A DNA stretch of 60,227 bases from JALVIU01 sp964462295. GTDB lineage: Bacteria > Atribacterota > JALVIU01. The notes beneath the pieces are model-generated. The model made no database searches, was not told the DNA's origin, and saw only the letters and a program-made list of their open reading frames with translations. The stretch is taken from contig CAYWXH010000005.1 in NCBI GenBank assembly GCA_964462295.1, forward strand, positions 1-60,227. The letters are read 5' to 3'. This document shows positions 8,360-17,482 of this stretch, piece after piece; the first letter of the stretch is position 1; every line of letters starts with the position of its first letter. The position numbers and the translations under genes were made by a program.

Positions 8360-8893
8360 CTATTTTAACGACCTCAATTTTTTCTTATAATTTTCTCTTA
8401 CATCTATTAAAAACCTCTTAACTTCTTCTAATTTATAACTCGGATAAGTCCACATAAGGTCTTCAAATTTTCCCTTTCTATACCAAAGTGTAACCTCTTC
8501 ATACAATCCCCAACCGATAGAGACCCTATGGGTCCTCCCCTTAGTGGTAGAGAGGACTAACTTATTCAAATCTACATATCCTGGATCAAGGTTATATCTT
8601 CTTTTTCTATTGGTTTTAAAAAGGTCTTCTATCTGTAGTGTAAAATATTTTACTATTTTTAAATCATCATCTTTTATAAGTTTTTCAAAAGACAAGATGG
8701 TTTTTACGATTTTATCTCCCATCTCTTCACTATAGTAAGAAGTATGAGAAAAGGGAAATTCCTTGCTTACAAGGTCTATATCTCCAAATCGCTCAACCAA
8801 TATCTCTTTTATAGGGGTAAGGTCTTTATTTTCAGGATGTAAAATGGTAATTATAAGATTAACTAGATTATTTTCTTCTAATACTTTAGCCAT
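8360..8893 (-). CDS. DUF4416 family protein
   Basis: A 177-residue cytoplasmic protein with the hallmarks of DUF4416: FPFSHTSYYSEEMG, then RRYNLDPGYVDLNKLVL, STTKGRTHRVSIGWGLYEEVTL, and a C-terminal WTYPSYK followed by an R-x2-Y tail. The family has no established biochemical function that I know of. It overlaps the rodZ-like gene by 8 bp upstream and is one base from rimO, so it is co-expressed with cell-shape and ribosome-modification genes. Family assignment is by motif recognition from memory; any function would be a guess. Confidence 0.85.
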   Translation of the reverse strand: MAKVLEENNLVNLIITILHPENKDLTPIKEILVERFGDIDLVSKEFPFSHTSYYSEEMGDKIVKTILSFEKLIKDDDLKIVKYFTLQIEDLFKTNRKRRYNLDPGYVDLNKLVLSTTKGRTHRVSIGWGLYEEVTLWYRKGKFEDLMWTYPSYKLEEVKRFLIDVRENYKKKLRSLK

Positions 8894-9743
8894 TTTGTTT
8901 GGTGCTTTCCTCTTTTAGCGTATATTTTACAAAATTACCTTTAGGTAAAGATAGAGTTTTATTTTTTGAGTAAATATCAAATAGTTTACCGTCTTCGACA
9001 ATCAAAGTTATAGGAGAAGTAGATTTAAATAGATACTCTTTTCCCTTTGCCATAATCCCCTCAAAAAGTATAGCCTCTTTATTGTAAACCTTTATCCATC
9101 CTGTGTCCTTGGGAACTATCTTTATATTAAACTTCGCCATCACCTTAGGTAAGGGGGTAATAGTTGGTGTAACAGTAGGTATCTCTGTTCCTTGGGGAGT
9201 AGGTGAACCAGGGATAGGTGTATTATTTTTCGCGTTAGAACCCTTCTTTTCAGTATTTATGGTAGCTTTTATATATGGAGTATAGATGCCACTTTTTTTA
9301 AAGGAGAAATCTTCATTTTGTGTAAGAATTTTAAATCCAAAAAAACCAAGTATCCCAATAATAGCTACTATTGATGTAAGTATCACCACTTTTTTAAAAT
9401 TAACCGAAGGAGTCTTCTCTGGTTTTTTTGAAGACTTACTTTCTCCCTCATCTTCCAATGGAATAACCTCTTTTGTAAATACAGGTTGTGCCTTTTTCTC
9501 TGAAGAGAATGCCCTATTGATTTCATCTATAATCTCTTGTCTTTCTTCATCAGTAAGATCCAACAATGCACTATAAGCCTTTAAATAACCGATAGCATAG
9601 GTAATACCTGGTGTATCTGTATATTCCCCTTCCTCAAGTGCCCTTAGATGTCTTTTTCTTATCTTTAAGATCTTTTCTACATCATCGAGAGTAAGGTTTT
9701 TTTCTATTCTCTTTTTCTTTAGTAAGCCCTCTTGGTTAGCCAT
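8886..9743 (-). CDS. RodZ-like transmembrane helix-turn-helix protein
   Basis: A 285-residue protein with RodZ/YmfM architecture: a cytoplasmic HTH_25 domain (residues 8-72, containing RHLRALEEGEYTDTPG), an acidic linker, one transmembrane helix (about 119-140), a Pro/Thr-rich linker (about 175-200), and a C-terminal extracytoplasmic beta domain of the DUF4115 type. RodZ links MreB filaments to the wall-elongation machinery. It lies one base from ftsK and overlaps DUF4416 by 8 bp; ftsK-ymfM adjacency is conserved in Firmicutes and supports the assignment. Confidence 0.88.
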   Translation of the reverse strand: MANQEGLLKKKRIEKNLTLDDVEKILKIRKRHLRALEEGEYTDTPGITYAIGYLKAYSALLDLTDEERQEIIDEINRAFSSEKKAQPVFTKEVIPLEDEGESKSSKKPEKTPSVNFKKVVILTSIVAIIGILGFFGFKILTQNEDFSFKKSGIYTPYIKATINTEKKGSNAKNNTPIPGSPTPQGTEIPTVTPTITPLPKVMAKFNIKIVPKDTGWIKVYNKEAILFEGIMAKGKEYLFKSTSPITLIVEDGKLFDIYSKNKTLSLPKGNFVKYTLKEESTKQNG

Positions 9744-9744
9744 C

Positions 9745-11901
9745 TTAGATACTCTCCTCTCTCTTTAAGATTTTTCGAGGCTTACTCCCTTCTTGGGGTC
9801 CAATATATCCCTTCTTCTCAAGTAAGCCTATGAGTCTTGCAGCCCTTGGATATCCAATTTTTAATTCTCTTTGAAGAAGAGAGGCTGAGGCCCTATTGTA
9901 AGTATATATAACTCTTAAGGCATCCTTTAGGAGTTCATCATCCTCCTCAAGCTCTACCTCTTCTCTTTCAAGCTCTTCCTCATCTAAATATATAGAACTC
10001 ATATCCTCTTCTTCCATCTTTTTCTTTCTTAAGAATTCTACTACTTTTTTCACATCATTATCGCTTACATATGCCCCTTGTGCACGAATAGGTTTAAATA
10101 CACCTACAGGAAAATAAAGCATATCTCCTTTTCCAAGTAATTTTTCTGCACCATTCATATCTATAATAGTTCTAGAATCTATCTGAGAAGAAACTGTAAA
10201 GGCAATTCTTGATGGAAAATTGGCCTTTATAAGTCCAGTTATTACATCTACAGATGGCCTCTGAGTAGCCACTATAAGATGTATACCTGTGGCACGAGCC
10301 ATTTGAGCCAATCTACACAAGGATTCTTCTACATCTTTTGGTGCTACCATCATAAGGTCTGCAAGTTCATCAATAATTACAACGATAAATGGCATCTTTG
10401 TATATCCTGCCAGATCTTTTACGATACTATTATATCCCTTTAGATTTCTTACACCAAGGTCTGCAAAGATTCTAAATCTTCTCTCCATCTCCTTTATTAT
10501 CCATTCAAGGGCCAATGCAGCCTTTTTTGGGTCTACAACTATCGGCCCTACGAGATGAGGAATACCTTCGTATACACTAAGTTCCACCCTTTTTGGATCA
10601 ATCATTAAGAATTTGACCTCTTTGGGTGTAAATTTATATAAGATACTAAAAATTATACTATTTATACATACACTCTTTCCAGAGGAAGTGGCACCTGCTA
10701 TTAAAAGATGAGGTAGTGCTACTAGATCCGATATTACAGGCTGTCCCCCCATGCCTTTACCCAAAGCAAGGGGAAGTGTTTTGGTTGTATTTTGAAATGC
10801 CTGAGATTCCAATAGTTCCCTTATGTATACAACCTCTCTCTCTTTGTTTGGGACCTCAATTCCTATTACCTTTTTCCCAGGTACAGGTGCCTCTATTCTT
10901 ATCTGAGGTGCTCCTAATGCCAAGGCTATATCATTTCCCAAATTTAGAATTTTACTAACCTTTACTCCTTGGGGTGGCTCTATCTCATATCTTGTTATAG
11001 TAGGGCCCTTTACTACATTTACTACTTTGGCCTCTATACCAAAACTCTCCAATTTTTTTTCTAATAATACCTTATTATATTCAACCTCTTCTTCAAATTT
11101 TTTATTTTTTTTCTGTTCTTTTTTTAGTAAAAAGGAGAGGGGTGGAAGTACTTCATCTTCATATGTATCCTTATATTGAGTATCTTCATTTTCCCTTAGC
11201 TTCTCTAAAAAATCATCTTTTTCTAAACTCAAGTCACTCTCTTTAAGGTCTATAGCTACTCTATCTACACTCTTTTCTTCCTCAAGTTTTTCTATATTTT
11301 TTTTCGATAATATCTCTTCTGCCTCTTCTTTTAAGTATTCTCCCTCATTATTATTACTCTCTTCATTTTTTAAAGGAAACAAAAATAGTTTAAAGCTTTT
11401 AGATAAAAACTCTGCAAAGGAAAAATCCATTACCAATATAAGGAAGATAAAAGATAGAAGGAAAAGTGCTATATAACTTCCTATCCTACCAAAATAGTAA
11501 TTTAAAATATATGAAAAGTAATAACTTATAAGCCCTCCACCTTCACCTTTTGCCGATATTTTGTAAGCAAATTCGGTATTTAAAAGGGGAATATGAAAAG
11601 ATGTGACTATAAAAAAGAGTAAAAATGTAAATAAAAGATATTTTACAACAACCTCTTTGGATACCTTTCCCAAAAGTAATTTTAAACCAAAGAAAAACAG
11701 TACTATAGTAAGGAAATATTTATTAACCCCTGTATATACTGTTAGGAAATGTCTTAAAGAGATGCCAACTCTACCAACAAGTTGAGAGGATGTATCTGTA
11801 AATACTAAAAGCATCAAAAAAATACTTATAAAGGTAATTATCAAACCTAATAATTCTTGAATTTTAGATTTTTTTGGCACTTTCTTTTTATTAGTAGGCA
11901 T
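9745..11901 (-). CDS. ftsK: DNA translocase FtsK/SpoIIIE
   Basis: Septum-located DNA pump that clears chromosomal DNA during division. The 718-residue protein has four N-terminal hydrophobic segments (about 16-36, 58-78, 84-105 and 140-165), a short charged linker (about 180-270), the alpha/beta motor with Walker A GATSSGKS at 403-410 and Walker B IVVIIDELADLMM, and a winged-helix gamma domain at the C-terminus (from about 650) that would read KOPS/SRS-type DNA sites. The linker is short, nearer SpoIIIE than E. coli FtsK. It lies 3 bp after uppP and directly before the rodZ-like gene. Confidence 0.96.
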   Translation of the reverse strand: MPTNKKKVPKKSKIQELLGLIITFISIFLMLLVFTDTSSQLVGRVGISLRHFLTVYTGVNKYFLTIVLFFFGLKLLLGKVSKEVVVKYLLFTFLLFFIVTSFHIPLLNTEFAYKISAKGEGGGLISYYFSYILNYYFGRIGSYIALFLLSFIFLILVMDFSFAEFLSKSFKLFLFPLKNEESNNNEGEYLKEEAEEILSKKNIEKLEEEKSVDRVAIDLKESDLSLEKDDFLEKLRENEDTQYKDTYEDEVLPPLSFLLKKEQKKNKKFEEEVEYNKVLLEKKLESFGIEAKVVNVVKGPTITRYEIEPPQGVKVSKILNLGNDIALALGAPQIRIEAPVPGKKVIGIEVPNKEREVVYIRELLESQAFQNTTKTLPLALGKGMGGQPVISDLVALPHLLIAGATSSGKSVCINSIIFSILYKFTPKEVKFLMIDPKRVELSVYEGIPHLVGPIVVDPKKAALALEWIIKEMERRFRIFADLGVRNLKGYNSIVKDLAGYTKMPFIVVIIDELADLMMVAPKDVEESLCRLAQMARATGIHLIVATQRPSVDVITGLIKANFPSRIAFTVSSQIDSRTIIDMNGAEKLLGKGDMLYFPVGVFKPIRAQGAYVSDNDVKKVVEFLRKKKMEEEDMSSIYLDEEELEREEVELEEDDELLKDALRVIYTYNRASASLLQRELKIGYPRAARLIGLLEKKGYIGPQEGSKPRKILKREESI

Positions 11902-11904
11902 GGT

Positions 11905-12660
11905 TTAGATAAAAAAACAGATAAGACTTAGCAAAAAGGTGTAGAAGGCAAAATACCTAAGTTTATGTGAAGTAAGTATTTTTATAAAGAGGTGTATAGC
12001 AAGATATCCTACACCAAAAGAGATCAACATAGGTATAAGAAAGTTAGATTCAAAACCTACACCCTTACTAATATACTCGAGCAAAAATGCTCCCCCTATC
12101 GCTGGAATAGAAAGTAAAAAGGAAAACTTGGCTGCATCTTTTGCATTTATACCTCGGAGAATAGCAGAACCTACAGTGCTTCCAGATCTAGATATGCCAG
12201 GAAATGCAGCCATTCCTTGAACAGTACCTATTAAGATAGCATCTATGATTCCAATATCTTTTGTTTCTTTTAAAAGATGTCTATCACTATATTTGGATTG
12301 AAATCTATCTACGTAAAGTAAAAATAAGGAATTTATCAAATAAAATAGACCTATCATTTTTATACTAAAGGTATAGTCATTAGTAAGTTTATATATTATA
12401 AAACCTATGATTGCAGTTGGAATAGAACCTAAAATAATAAGTTCTATATATTTTAGGTTCTTCTTCCAGTGTATAAGTATATCCCATATATCTTTAAAAT
12501 AATAGAGTAAAACGGCTAACAGGGTTCCCAAATGTAGATATACCTCTATTGATAGTCCCTGTTCTTTCACATGTAAGAGATTTTTAAGAATTATTAGATG
12601 TCCTGAACTACTTACAGGGAGAAATTCTGTAAGCCCCTGTAAGATAGCCAGATATATCAA
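11905..12660 (-). CDS. uppP: Undecaprenyl-diphosphatase UppP (BacA family)
   Basis: Integral membrane enzyme that dephosphorylates undecaprenyl pyrophosphate to recycle the lipid carrier of peptidoglycan precursors. The BacA signatures are clear: QGLTEFLPVSSSGHL near the N-terminus and GISRSGSTVGSAILRG near the middle. Most of the 251 residues fall in hydrophobic segments. The N-terminus starts a few residues later than many homologues but keeps the first motif. The start lies 1 bp after the pnp stop, and ftsK follows 3 bp downstream, tying cell-wall recycling to division genes. Confidence 0.94.
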   Translation of the reverse strand: MIYLAILQGLTEFLPVSSSGHLIILKNLLHVKEQGLSIEVYLHLGTLLAVLLYYFKDIWDILIHWKKNLKYIELIILGSIPTAIIGFIIYKLTNDYTFSIKMIGLFYLINSLFLLYVDRFQSKYSDRHLLKETKDIGIIDAILIGTVQGMAAFPGISRSGSTVGSAILRGINAKDAAKFSFLLSIPAIGGAFLLEYISKGVGFESNFLIPMLISFGVGYLAIHLFIKILTSHKLRYFAFYTFLLSLICFFI

Positions 12661-12661
12661 T

Positions 12662-14776
12662 TTAATTATCTACCTTTCCTCCTTGATTCTTTTTCTCTTC
12701 TTCCTGAATAACTGCCTTTCTTGAGAGATTTACCCTTCCTGTATCATCTATGTCTATCACTTTTACAAGAATTTTATCCCCTACATTTACTACATCCTTT
12801 ACATTTTTAACCCTCCGGGTAGAGAGATTAGAGATATGTACCAAACCTTCCTTGCCAGGGAAAATTTCAACAAATGCTCCAAAATTAGTGATTCGTGTTA
12901 CTCTTCCCAGATAGTTCTCTCCTATTTTTGCCTCTTTTGTAAGTACCTCTATCATCTCTCTTGCCTTATCAAAGGCCCCTTTATCTGTAGAAAATACATA
13001 TACCTTTCCATCAGGTTCTATATTTATTTTTACCCCTGTTTCTTCTATTATTCTCTTAATGTTTTTGCCTCCTGGTCCTATAAGATCTCCAATTTTGTTA
13101 GGGCTTATATTCAATATTTCTATCCGAGGGGCATAAGGAGAGAGATTCTCCCTAGGCTTTTCAATAGCCTCTGCCATTTTATCTAAGATAAAAAACCGTG
13201 CCTTTTTTGCTTGATCTAATGCCTTTTTCATTATCTCAGAAGAGATTCCACTAATTTTTATATCCATTTGAAGTGCAGTGATCCCATCTCTTGTACCTGC
13301 TACCTTAAAATCCATATCTCCATAATGGTCTTCTAATCCTAATATATCTGTAAGGATAAAAAATTCGTCACCTTCTTTTATAAGGCCCATGGCAATACCT
13401 GATACAGGTTTAGATATTCCCACCCCTGCATCCATAAGAGATAAAGTAGCCCCACATACCGTAGCCATAGAAGAAGAGCCATTTGATTCTAAGATCTCTG
13501 ATACTACTCTTATGGTATATGGAAATTCTTCTTCATCTGGAAGTACGGCTTTTATCGCGCGCTCTGCCAATGCACCGTGTCCAATTTCTCTTCTCCCAGG
13601 TCCCCTTCGAGGTCTAACTTCACCTACAGAAAATGGAGGGAAATTGTAATGGAGCATGAATTTTTTGTTCTCTTCTTCTGTAATATCATCTACTATCTGC
13701 TCATCCTCAGTTGCGCCAAGGGTGGTAATTACAAGGGCCTGTGTCTGTCCCCGTGTAAATAAAGCAGAGCCATGAGTTCGTGGTAAGACACCTACCTCAC
13801 AACTTATGGGTCTTATTTCATCAAGACCTCTTCCATCTACTCTCTTTTTCTGGGTTGTTATGAGTTTTCTTACCTCATCTTTTACTATCTCTTCAAAGGC
13901 ATCATTTAGATATTTTATGAATTCTTCATCTTCTTGGAACTTTTCCTTTAGAGATTTTTTGATAAGGGAAAGCCTTCTTTCTCTTTCCTTTTTTTCCTTT
14001 GTAATAATAGCATCTTTTATATTGTCAATCTCTAATTCTATTATTTTATCTTTAACCCCTGCAATATCAAGGGGTTCAAATGCCATCTTTTCCTTTCCTA
14101 CTCTCTTTTGTAACCTTTCCTGTAACTCTACTATATTTATAATTTCCTTTTGCGCAACCTCTAATGCTCCGACTACTACATCTTCTGGGACCTCTTTTGC
14201 CCCTGCCTCTACCATAGTTATAGCATCTTTAGTACCTGCAACTACTATATCCAAAAGAGAATCTTCAAGCTCTGAAGATGTAGGGTTTACAAGATATGTT
14301 CCATCTTTGTATCCTATTCTTACACCTGCGATGGGTCCCTCAAAGGGTATGTTGGATATAGTAAGTGCAGCAGAGGCACCTGTAATACCCAAAATATCAG
14401 GGGGATTTTCCTGATCTACAGAAAGTACTGTAGCTATGATTTGCACCTCATTCCTATAACCATCAGGAAATAGAGGTCGAATCGGTCTATCTATGAGACG
14501 AGCACTCAAAATAGCCCTCTCTCCTGGCTTTCCTTCCCTTTTTATAAACCCCCCAGGAATTTTTCCTGCTGCATAAAATTTCTCTTCAAACTCTACGGTT
14601 AATGGAAAGAAATCAATATCTTCTTTGGGCTCTTCTGCACCTACAGCTGTAACAAGTACAACTGTATCTCCATATCTTACAACTACAGCACCATTTGCCT
14701 GTTTTGCTAATTTTCCTGTTTCAATAATAAATTCCTTTCCATTTATTATTGTCTTTTCTTGTATAACTTCACTCAT
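12662..14776 (-). CDS. pnp: Polyribonucleotide nucleotidyltransferase (PNPase)
   Basis: Phosphorolytic 3'-5' exoribonuclease and RNA-tailing enzyme. The 704 residues contain two RNase PH-like domains (about 10-230 and 320-545), an all-alpha linker, a KH domain (LIGPGGKNIKRIIEETG, about 560) and a C-terminal S1 domain (GRVTRITNFGAFVEIFPG). Length and domain order are standard. It follows rpsO by 12 bp, the classic rpsO-pnp pairing. It is transcribed from the translation operon and from a candidate promoter in the 3' end of ribF. Confidence 0.97.
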   Translation of the reverse strand: MSEVIQEKTIINGKEFIIETGKLAKQANGAVVVRYGDTVVLVTAVGAEEPKEDIDFFPLTVEFEEKFYAAGKIPGGFIKREGKPGERAILSARLIDRPIRPLFPDGYRNEVQIIATVLSVDQENPPDILGITGASAALTISNIPFEGPIAGVRIGYKDGTYLVNPTSSELEDSLLDIVVAGTKDAITMVEAGAKEVPEDVVVGALEVAQKEIINIVELQERLQKRVGKEKMAFEPLDIAGVKDKIIELEIDNIKDAIITKEKKERERRLSLIKKSLKEKFQEDEEFIKYLNDAFEEIVKDEVRKLITTQKKRVDGRGLDEIRPISCEVGVLPRTHGSALFTRGQTQALVITTLGATEDEQIVDDITEEENKKFMLHYNFPPFSVGEVRPRRGPGRREIGHGALAERAIKAVLPDEEEFPYTIRVVSEILESNGSSSMATVCGATLSLMDAGVGISKPVSGIAMGLIKEGDEFFILTDILGLEDHYGDMDFKVAGTRDGITALQMDIKISGISSEIMKKALDQAKKARFFILDKMAEAIEKPRENLSPYAPRIEILNISPNKIGDLIGPGGKNIKRIIEETGVKINIEPDGKVYVFSTDKGAFDKAREMIEVLTKEAKIGENYLGRVTRITNFGAFVEIFPGKEGLVHISNLSTRRVKNVKDVVNVGDKILVKVIDIDDTGRVNLSRKAVIQEEEKKNQGGKVDN

Positions 14777-14788
14777 AATTGTCCTATA

Positions 14789-15058
14789 TTACCTCCTTAA
14801 TTTAAGACGAGATATAATGTTTTTATATCTCTCAACATCTCTCCCTTTCAAGTAATTCAATAATGCCCTTCTCTGCCCTACCATTTTCAAAAGACCCGTT
14901 CTTGAGTGATAGTCTTTCTTGTGAGTCTTTAGATGTTCAGTTAAATTGTTAATTCTAGCAGTAAGAATGGCAATTTGAACTTCAGGAGAACCTGTATCAT
15001 TTTCATGGATCCTGTACTCCTGTATTATTCTCTCTTTTTCTTCTTTTAAAAGGGTCAT
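14789..15058 (-). CDS. rpsO: 30S ribosomal protein S15
   Basis: The 89-residue S15 binds the central domain of 16S rRNA and contacts the bridge to the large subunit. The whole chain matches the family, including EYRIHENDTGSPEVQIAILT, THKKDYHSRTGLL and QRRALLNYL. A strong Shine-Dalgarno (AAGGAGG) precedes the ATG. It lies between ribF and pnp as in many bacteria. In E. coli S15 represses its own mRNA; the 30-nt leader here is too short to judge an operator. Confidence 0.98.
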   Translation of the reverse strand: MTLLKEEKERIIQEYRIHENDTGSPEVQIAILTARINNLTEHLKTHKKDYHSRTGLLKMVGQRRALLNYLKGRDVERYKNIISRLKLRR

Positions 15059-15088
15059 CTCTTCTATTTCACCTCCTTGTTAAAATAA

Positions 15089-15928
15089 CTAATATAGTTT
15101 AGCATAAAACTTACTATCTGTAAACTCCAAACTTTCGTTTTTTACTGCCTTTTCTACTTTTTCTAAAAACGAAATTTTTACGGTTTTACCCTCCAAATTA
15201 TAATCCCTATATAAATAGATAGAGTTATTTTTAATATATATATAAATCTCTCCCTTATTTTCCATAAGGGCCTTATATATCCCATCTGGAGGTTTTACCT
15301 TATTTATATGTGTAATTAAAGATGTAGCCTCTCTTTTAGTATAAACTATACCTTTTACAAAAAAATTATATCCTAAAAATCTATTTGCCTTATCTATTTT
15401 TCCATCTAAAATAAGTTCTTTAATATATGTACTACTTATCTTTTTATCTTGAAATGAAAGGATATCTAAGGCCTCTACGGAAATTTTATATCTATCAAGG
15501 TTTTCCTTCATAAATGCTACATTACCCGTTCGACCTTTACCAAATCGAAAATCCTTTCCTACATATAAACTTCTTATACCCAACCCTTTTATTATACCTA
15601 AAAAGTCAAGTGGGGATAGTTTTGAAAATTCCTCTGTAAATTCAAAGATTATTACCCTATCTATTCCAAACTGCTCAAATAATTCTAATTTTTCTAGGAT
15701 AGTAGTTAAGATATATGGATTTTTCCCTAATAAAAATCTTGTAGGAGGATAAAAAGTGATAATAGCACTTTCCATCCCGAAAACACGGGATGAATGAACA
15801 ACCTTTTTTATAAGGTGTTGGTGTGCAAGATGTACACCATCAAAAACCCCTATTCCACCTATAATGTTATAACTTGTACTCTTCTTAATTTCTTTGAGTA
15901 ATTTATATGTGATAAAATCTATCTTCAT
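15089..15928 (-). CDS. ribF: RibF-like FAD synthetase with eroded riboflavin kinase domain
   Basis: Bifunctional RibF proteins make FMN and then FAD. Residues 1-180 are a recognisable FMN adenylyltransferase domain: GVFDGVHLAHQHLI (27-40), IITFYPP, and the ISST-Y-IKELI segment. The normal C-terminal kinase domain starts with a G-R-x-L/I-G-x-P-T-A-N motif. The corresponding region here (about 190-215) reads IVYTKREATSLITHINKV, and no N-x-G-x-R-P-T-like segment follows. Only PPDGIYKA resembles the family's P-x-G-V-Y strand. The C-terminal part is also short (about 95 residues), so kinase activity is doubtful. The gene overlaps truB by 4 bp. Confidence 0.85.
   Translation of the reverse strand: MKIDFITYKLLKEIKKSTSYNIIGGIGVFDGVHLAHQHLIKKVVHSSRVFGMESAIITFYPPTRFLLGKNPYILTTILEKLELFEQFGIDRVIIFEFTEEFSKLSPLDFLGIIKGLGIRSLYVGKDFRFGKGRTGNVAFMKENLDRYKISVEALDILSFQDKKISSTYIKELILDGKIDKANRFLGYNFFVKGIVYTKREATSLITHINKVKPPDGIYKALMENKGEIYIYIKNNSIYLYRDYNLEGKTVKISFLEKVEKAVKNESLEFTDSKFYAKLY
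15096..15124 (-). promoter_or_regulatory. Candidate sigma70 promoter for rpsO-pnp
   Basis: On the minus strand TTTACA (15119-15124) and TAAACT (15096-15101) are 17 bp apart within the last codons of ribF, 38 bp before the rpsO start. Spacing matches the other promoters in the window; coding constraint makes it less certain. Confidence 0.4.
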
Positions 15929-16845
15929 TCTATGTTGAAAACCCGTTTTGGATAAAAAAGGTATCTATCTTTTCTTTTCTCTATCTTTCCAAATGCTATA
16001 GGTGTCTCATTATACAATAAAATTATAGGCTCTAAAATATTAGTATCTCTTAACCTATCTTCAGAAACCAAGATATATTGCCCTTTTTTTACCTTCTCTT
16101 TTTCTTTATCATTAATGGATAAAACATTAGGGGAAGGAAAAGCATCTTTAATAGGAATAAGAAATTCTCCTATCTTTCCTTCTTTTATATATTTAGAAAT
16201 TTCATCAAGTGTATGAGCATTCTTTATTGAAAAATCCCCAACCTCTTTTCTTACAAGAGAAAAAAGAGAAGCTGGACAGTCTATTTTTCTACCCAGATCA
16301 TATGCAAAACTCCTTATATATGTACCACTTCCACACTCTATTTGGAAGGAGGCCGTTGGATATTTATCTTCTCTATAGTCCAAAAAATCAATCTTATAAA
16401 TCCTTACTTTTCTTGGTTTTCTCTCTATATTTTTTCCTTCTCTTGCAAGCTTATACAACCTCTTTCCTTTATAAGATATTGCAGAATACATAGGGGGTAT
16501 TTGGTTAATCTCCCCTATAAAATCAGAAAGGGTATTTAAGATTTTATCTTTTAAATTTCTACACTCTTTTTCTCTTACTATCTTTCCTTCCATATCCCAT
16601 GTATCTGTCTCAATGCCAAATACAACTTCTGCCTCATAAACCTTTTTTGTATTTGTAAGGATTTGTGCGATCTTTGTAGCCTCTCCTATACATACAACCA
16701 ATACACCCTCTGCTTCGGGATCTAAGGTGCCTGTATGTCCTATTTTCCGTATGTTCAATATTTTTCTGAGTTTAGATACTACTTGAAAAGAGGTAAGACC
16801 TCGAGGTTTATATATATTAATTACTCCATTTATTTTATTCTTCAT
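15925..16845 (-). CDS. truB: tRNA pseudouridine-55 synthase TruB
   Basis: Makes the conserved pseudouridine at position 55 in the T loop of tRNAs. The catalytic Asp is in GHTGTLDPEAEGVL, and Y-SAISYKGKRLYKLAREG and the S-C-G-type GSGTYIRSFAYDLG segments are all present. The C-terminal ~60 residues form a PUA-like domain. The 306-residue length is ordinary. It overlaps ribF by 4 bp downstream and rbfA by 11 bp upstream, in the conserved nusA-infB-rbfA-truB-ribF-rpsO operon. Confidence 0.96.
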   Translation of the reverse strand: MKNKINGVINIYKPRGLTSFQVVSKLRKILNIRKIGHTGTLDPEAEGVLVVCIGEATKIAQILTNTKKVYEAEVVFGIETDTWDMEGKIVREKECRNLKDKILNTLSDFIGEINQIPPMYSAISYKGKRLYKLAREGKNIERKPRKVRIYKIDFLDYREDKYPTASFQIECGSGTYIRSFAYDLGRKIDCPASLFSLVRKEVGDFSIKNAHTLDEISKYIKEGKIGEFLIPIKDAFPSPNVLSINDKEKEKVKKGQYILVSEDRLRDTNILEPIILLYNETPIAFGKIEKRKDRYLFYPKRVFNIE

Positions 16846-17188
16846 TCCCTTTTAATTTCTTCATTTTTTCTATGATTTCAAATCCTCTCTCTAATGCATC
16901 ATCAATATAAAAAGTAAGCCTTGGGGTATATCTCATTCTAAGATGTTTTCCTAATTCCTCTTGTACTATATAGGTTGCCCCCTTTAATCCTTCCAATGCC
17001 TCCTCTTTTTGTTCTTTTGTCCCATAAAGAGAAAAAAAGACCTTTCCCTGTCTTAAATCTTTTGTTACTAATACTTCTGTGATGACTATTCCATCTACCC
17101 TAGGGTCTTTTACATCTTCTCTTATAATCTTACTTATCTCTATTTTTAAAAGTTTTGATACCCTATCAACTCTACTATATCTTTTCAT
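16835..17188 (-). CDS. rbfA: 30S ribosome-binding factor RbfA
   Basis: Small KH-like assembly factor that binds helix 1 of 16S rRNA during late 30S maturation. The 117-residue chain shows the usual pattern: a basic N-terminal helix (RVDRVSKLLKIEISKIIRE), DPRVDGIVITEV, and the C-terminal LRMRYTPRLTFYIDDALERG. It sits between the DUF503 gene and truB and overlaps truB by 11 bp. Confidence 0.95.
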   Translation of the reverse strand: MKRYSRVDRVSKLLKIEISKIIREDVKDPRVDGIVITEVLVTKDLRQGKVFFSLYGTKEQKEEALEGLKGATYIVQEELGKHLRMRYTPRLTFYIDDALERGFEIIEKMKKLKGNEE

Positions 17189-17200
17189 AATCCCCTCGTT

Positions 17201-17482
17201 TTAAAGTAACTCTATAGAATAATCTAATAAAATAAGCCCTCTATCTTTTTCTATATAATTAACAACCTCATTTAATATTTTATTTGTATAGTGTGCATCA
17301 TTTGAGATAGAAGAAATTCCAAGTACAGCCCTTTGCCAACTATCATTTTCCTCTATTTCTGATATAGCTACATTAAACTTATTTCTAGTTCTTGCAATAA
17401 TACTTTTTATTATTCTCCTTTTGTCTTTCAAAGAAAAACTATCTGGGATAGAAAGCTCTACCCTGCAAACACCGATTATCAT
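17201..17482 (-). CDS. DUF503 (YlxP-like) protein
   Basis: A 93-residue protein of the DUF503 family, with SFSLKDKRRIIKSI followed by ARTRNKFNVAISEIEENDSWQ split in the usual way and a short C-terminal helix. YlxP of Bacillus sits between infB and rbfA exactly as here and has been implicated in ribosome assembly or cold adaptation; the molecular role is unsettled. It abuts infB with no gap. The ATG is followed by a typical beta strand. Confidence 0.9.
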   Translation of the reverse strand: MIIGVCRVELSIPDSFSLKDKRRIIKSIIARTRNKFNVAISEIEENDSWQRAVLGISSISNDAHYTNKILNEVVNYIEKDRGLILLDYSIELL

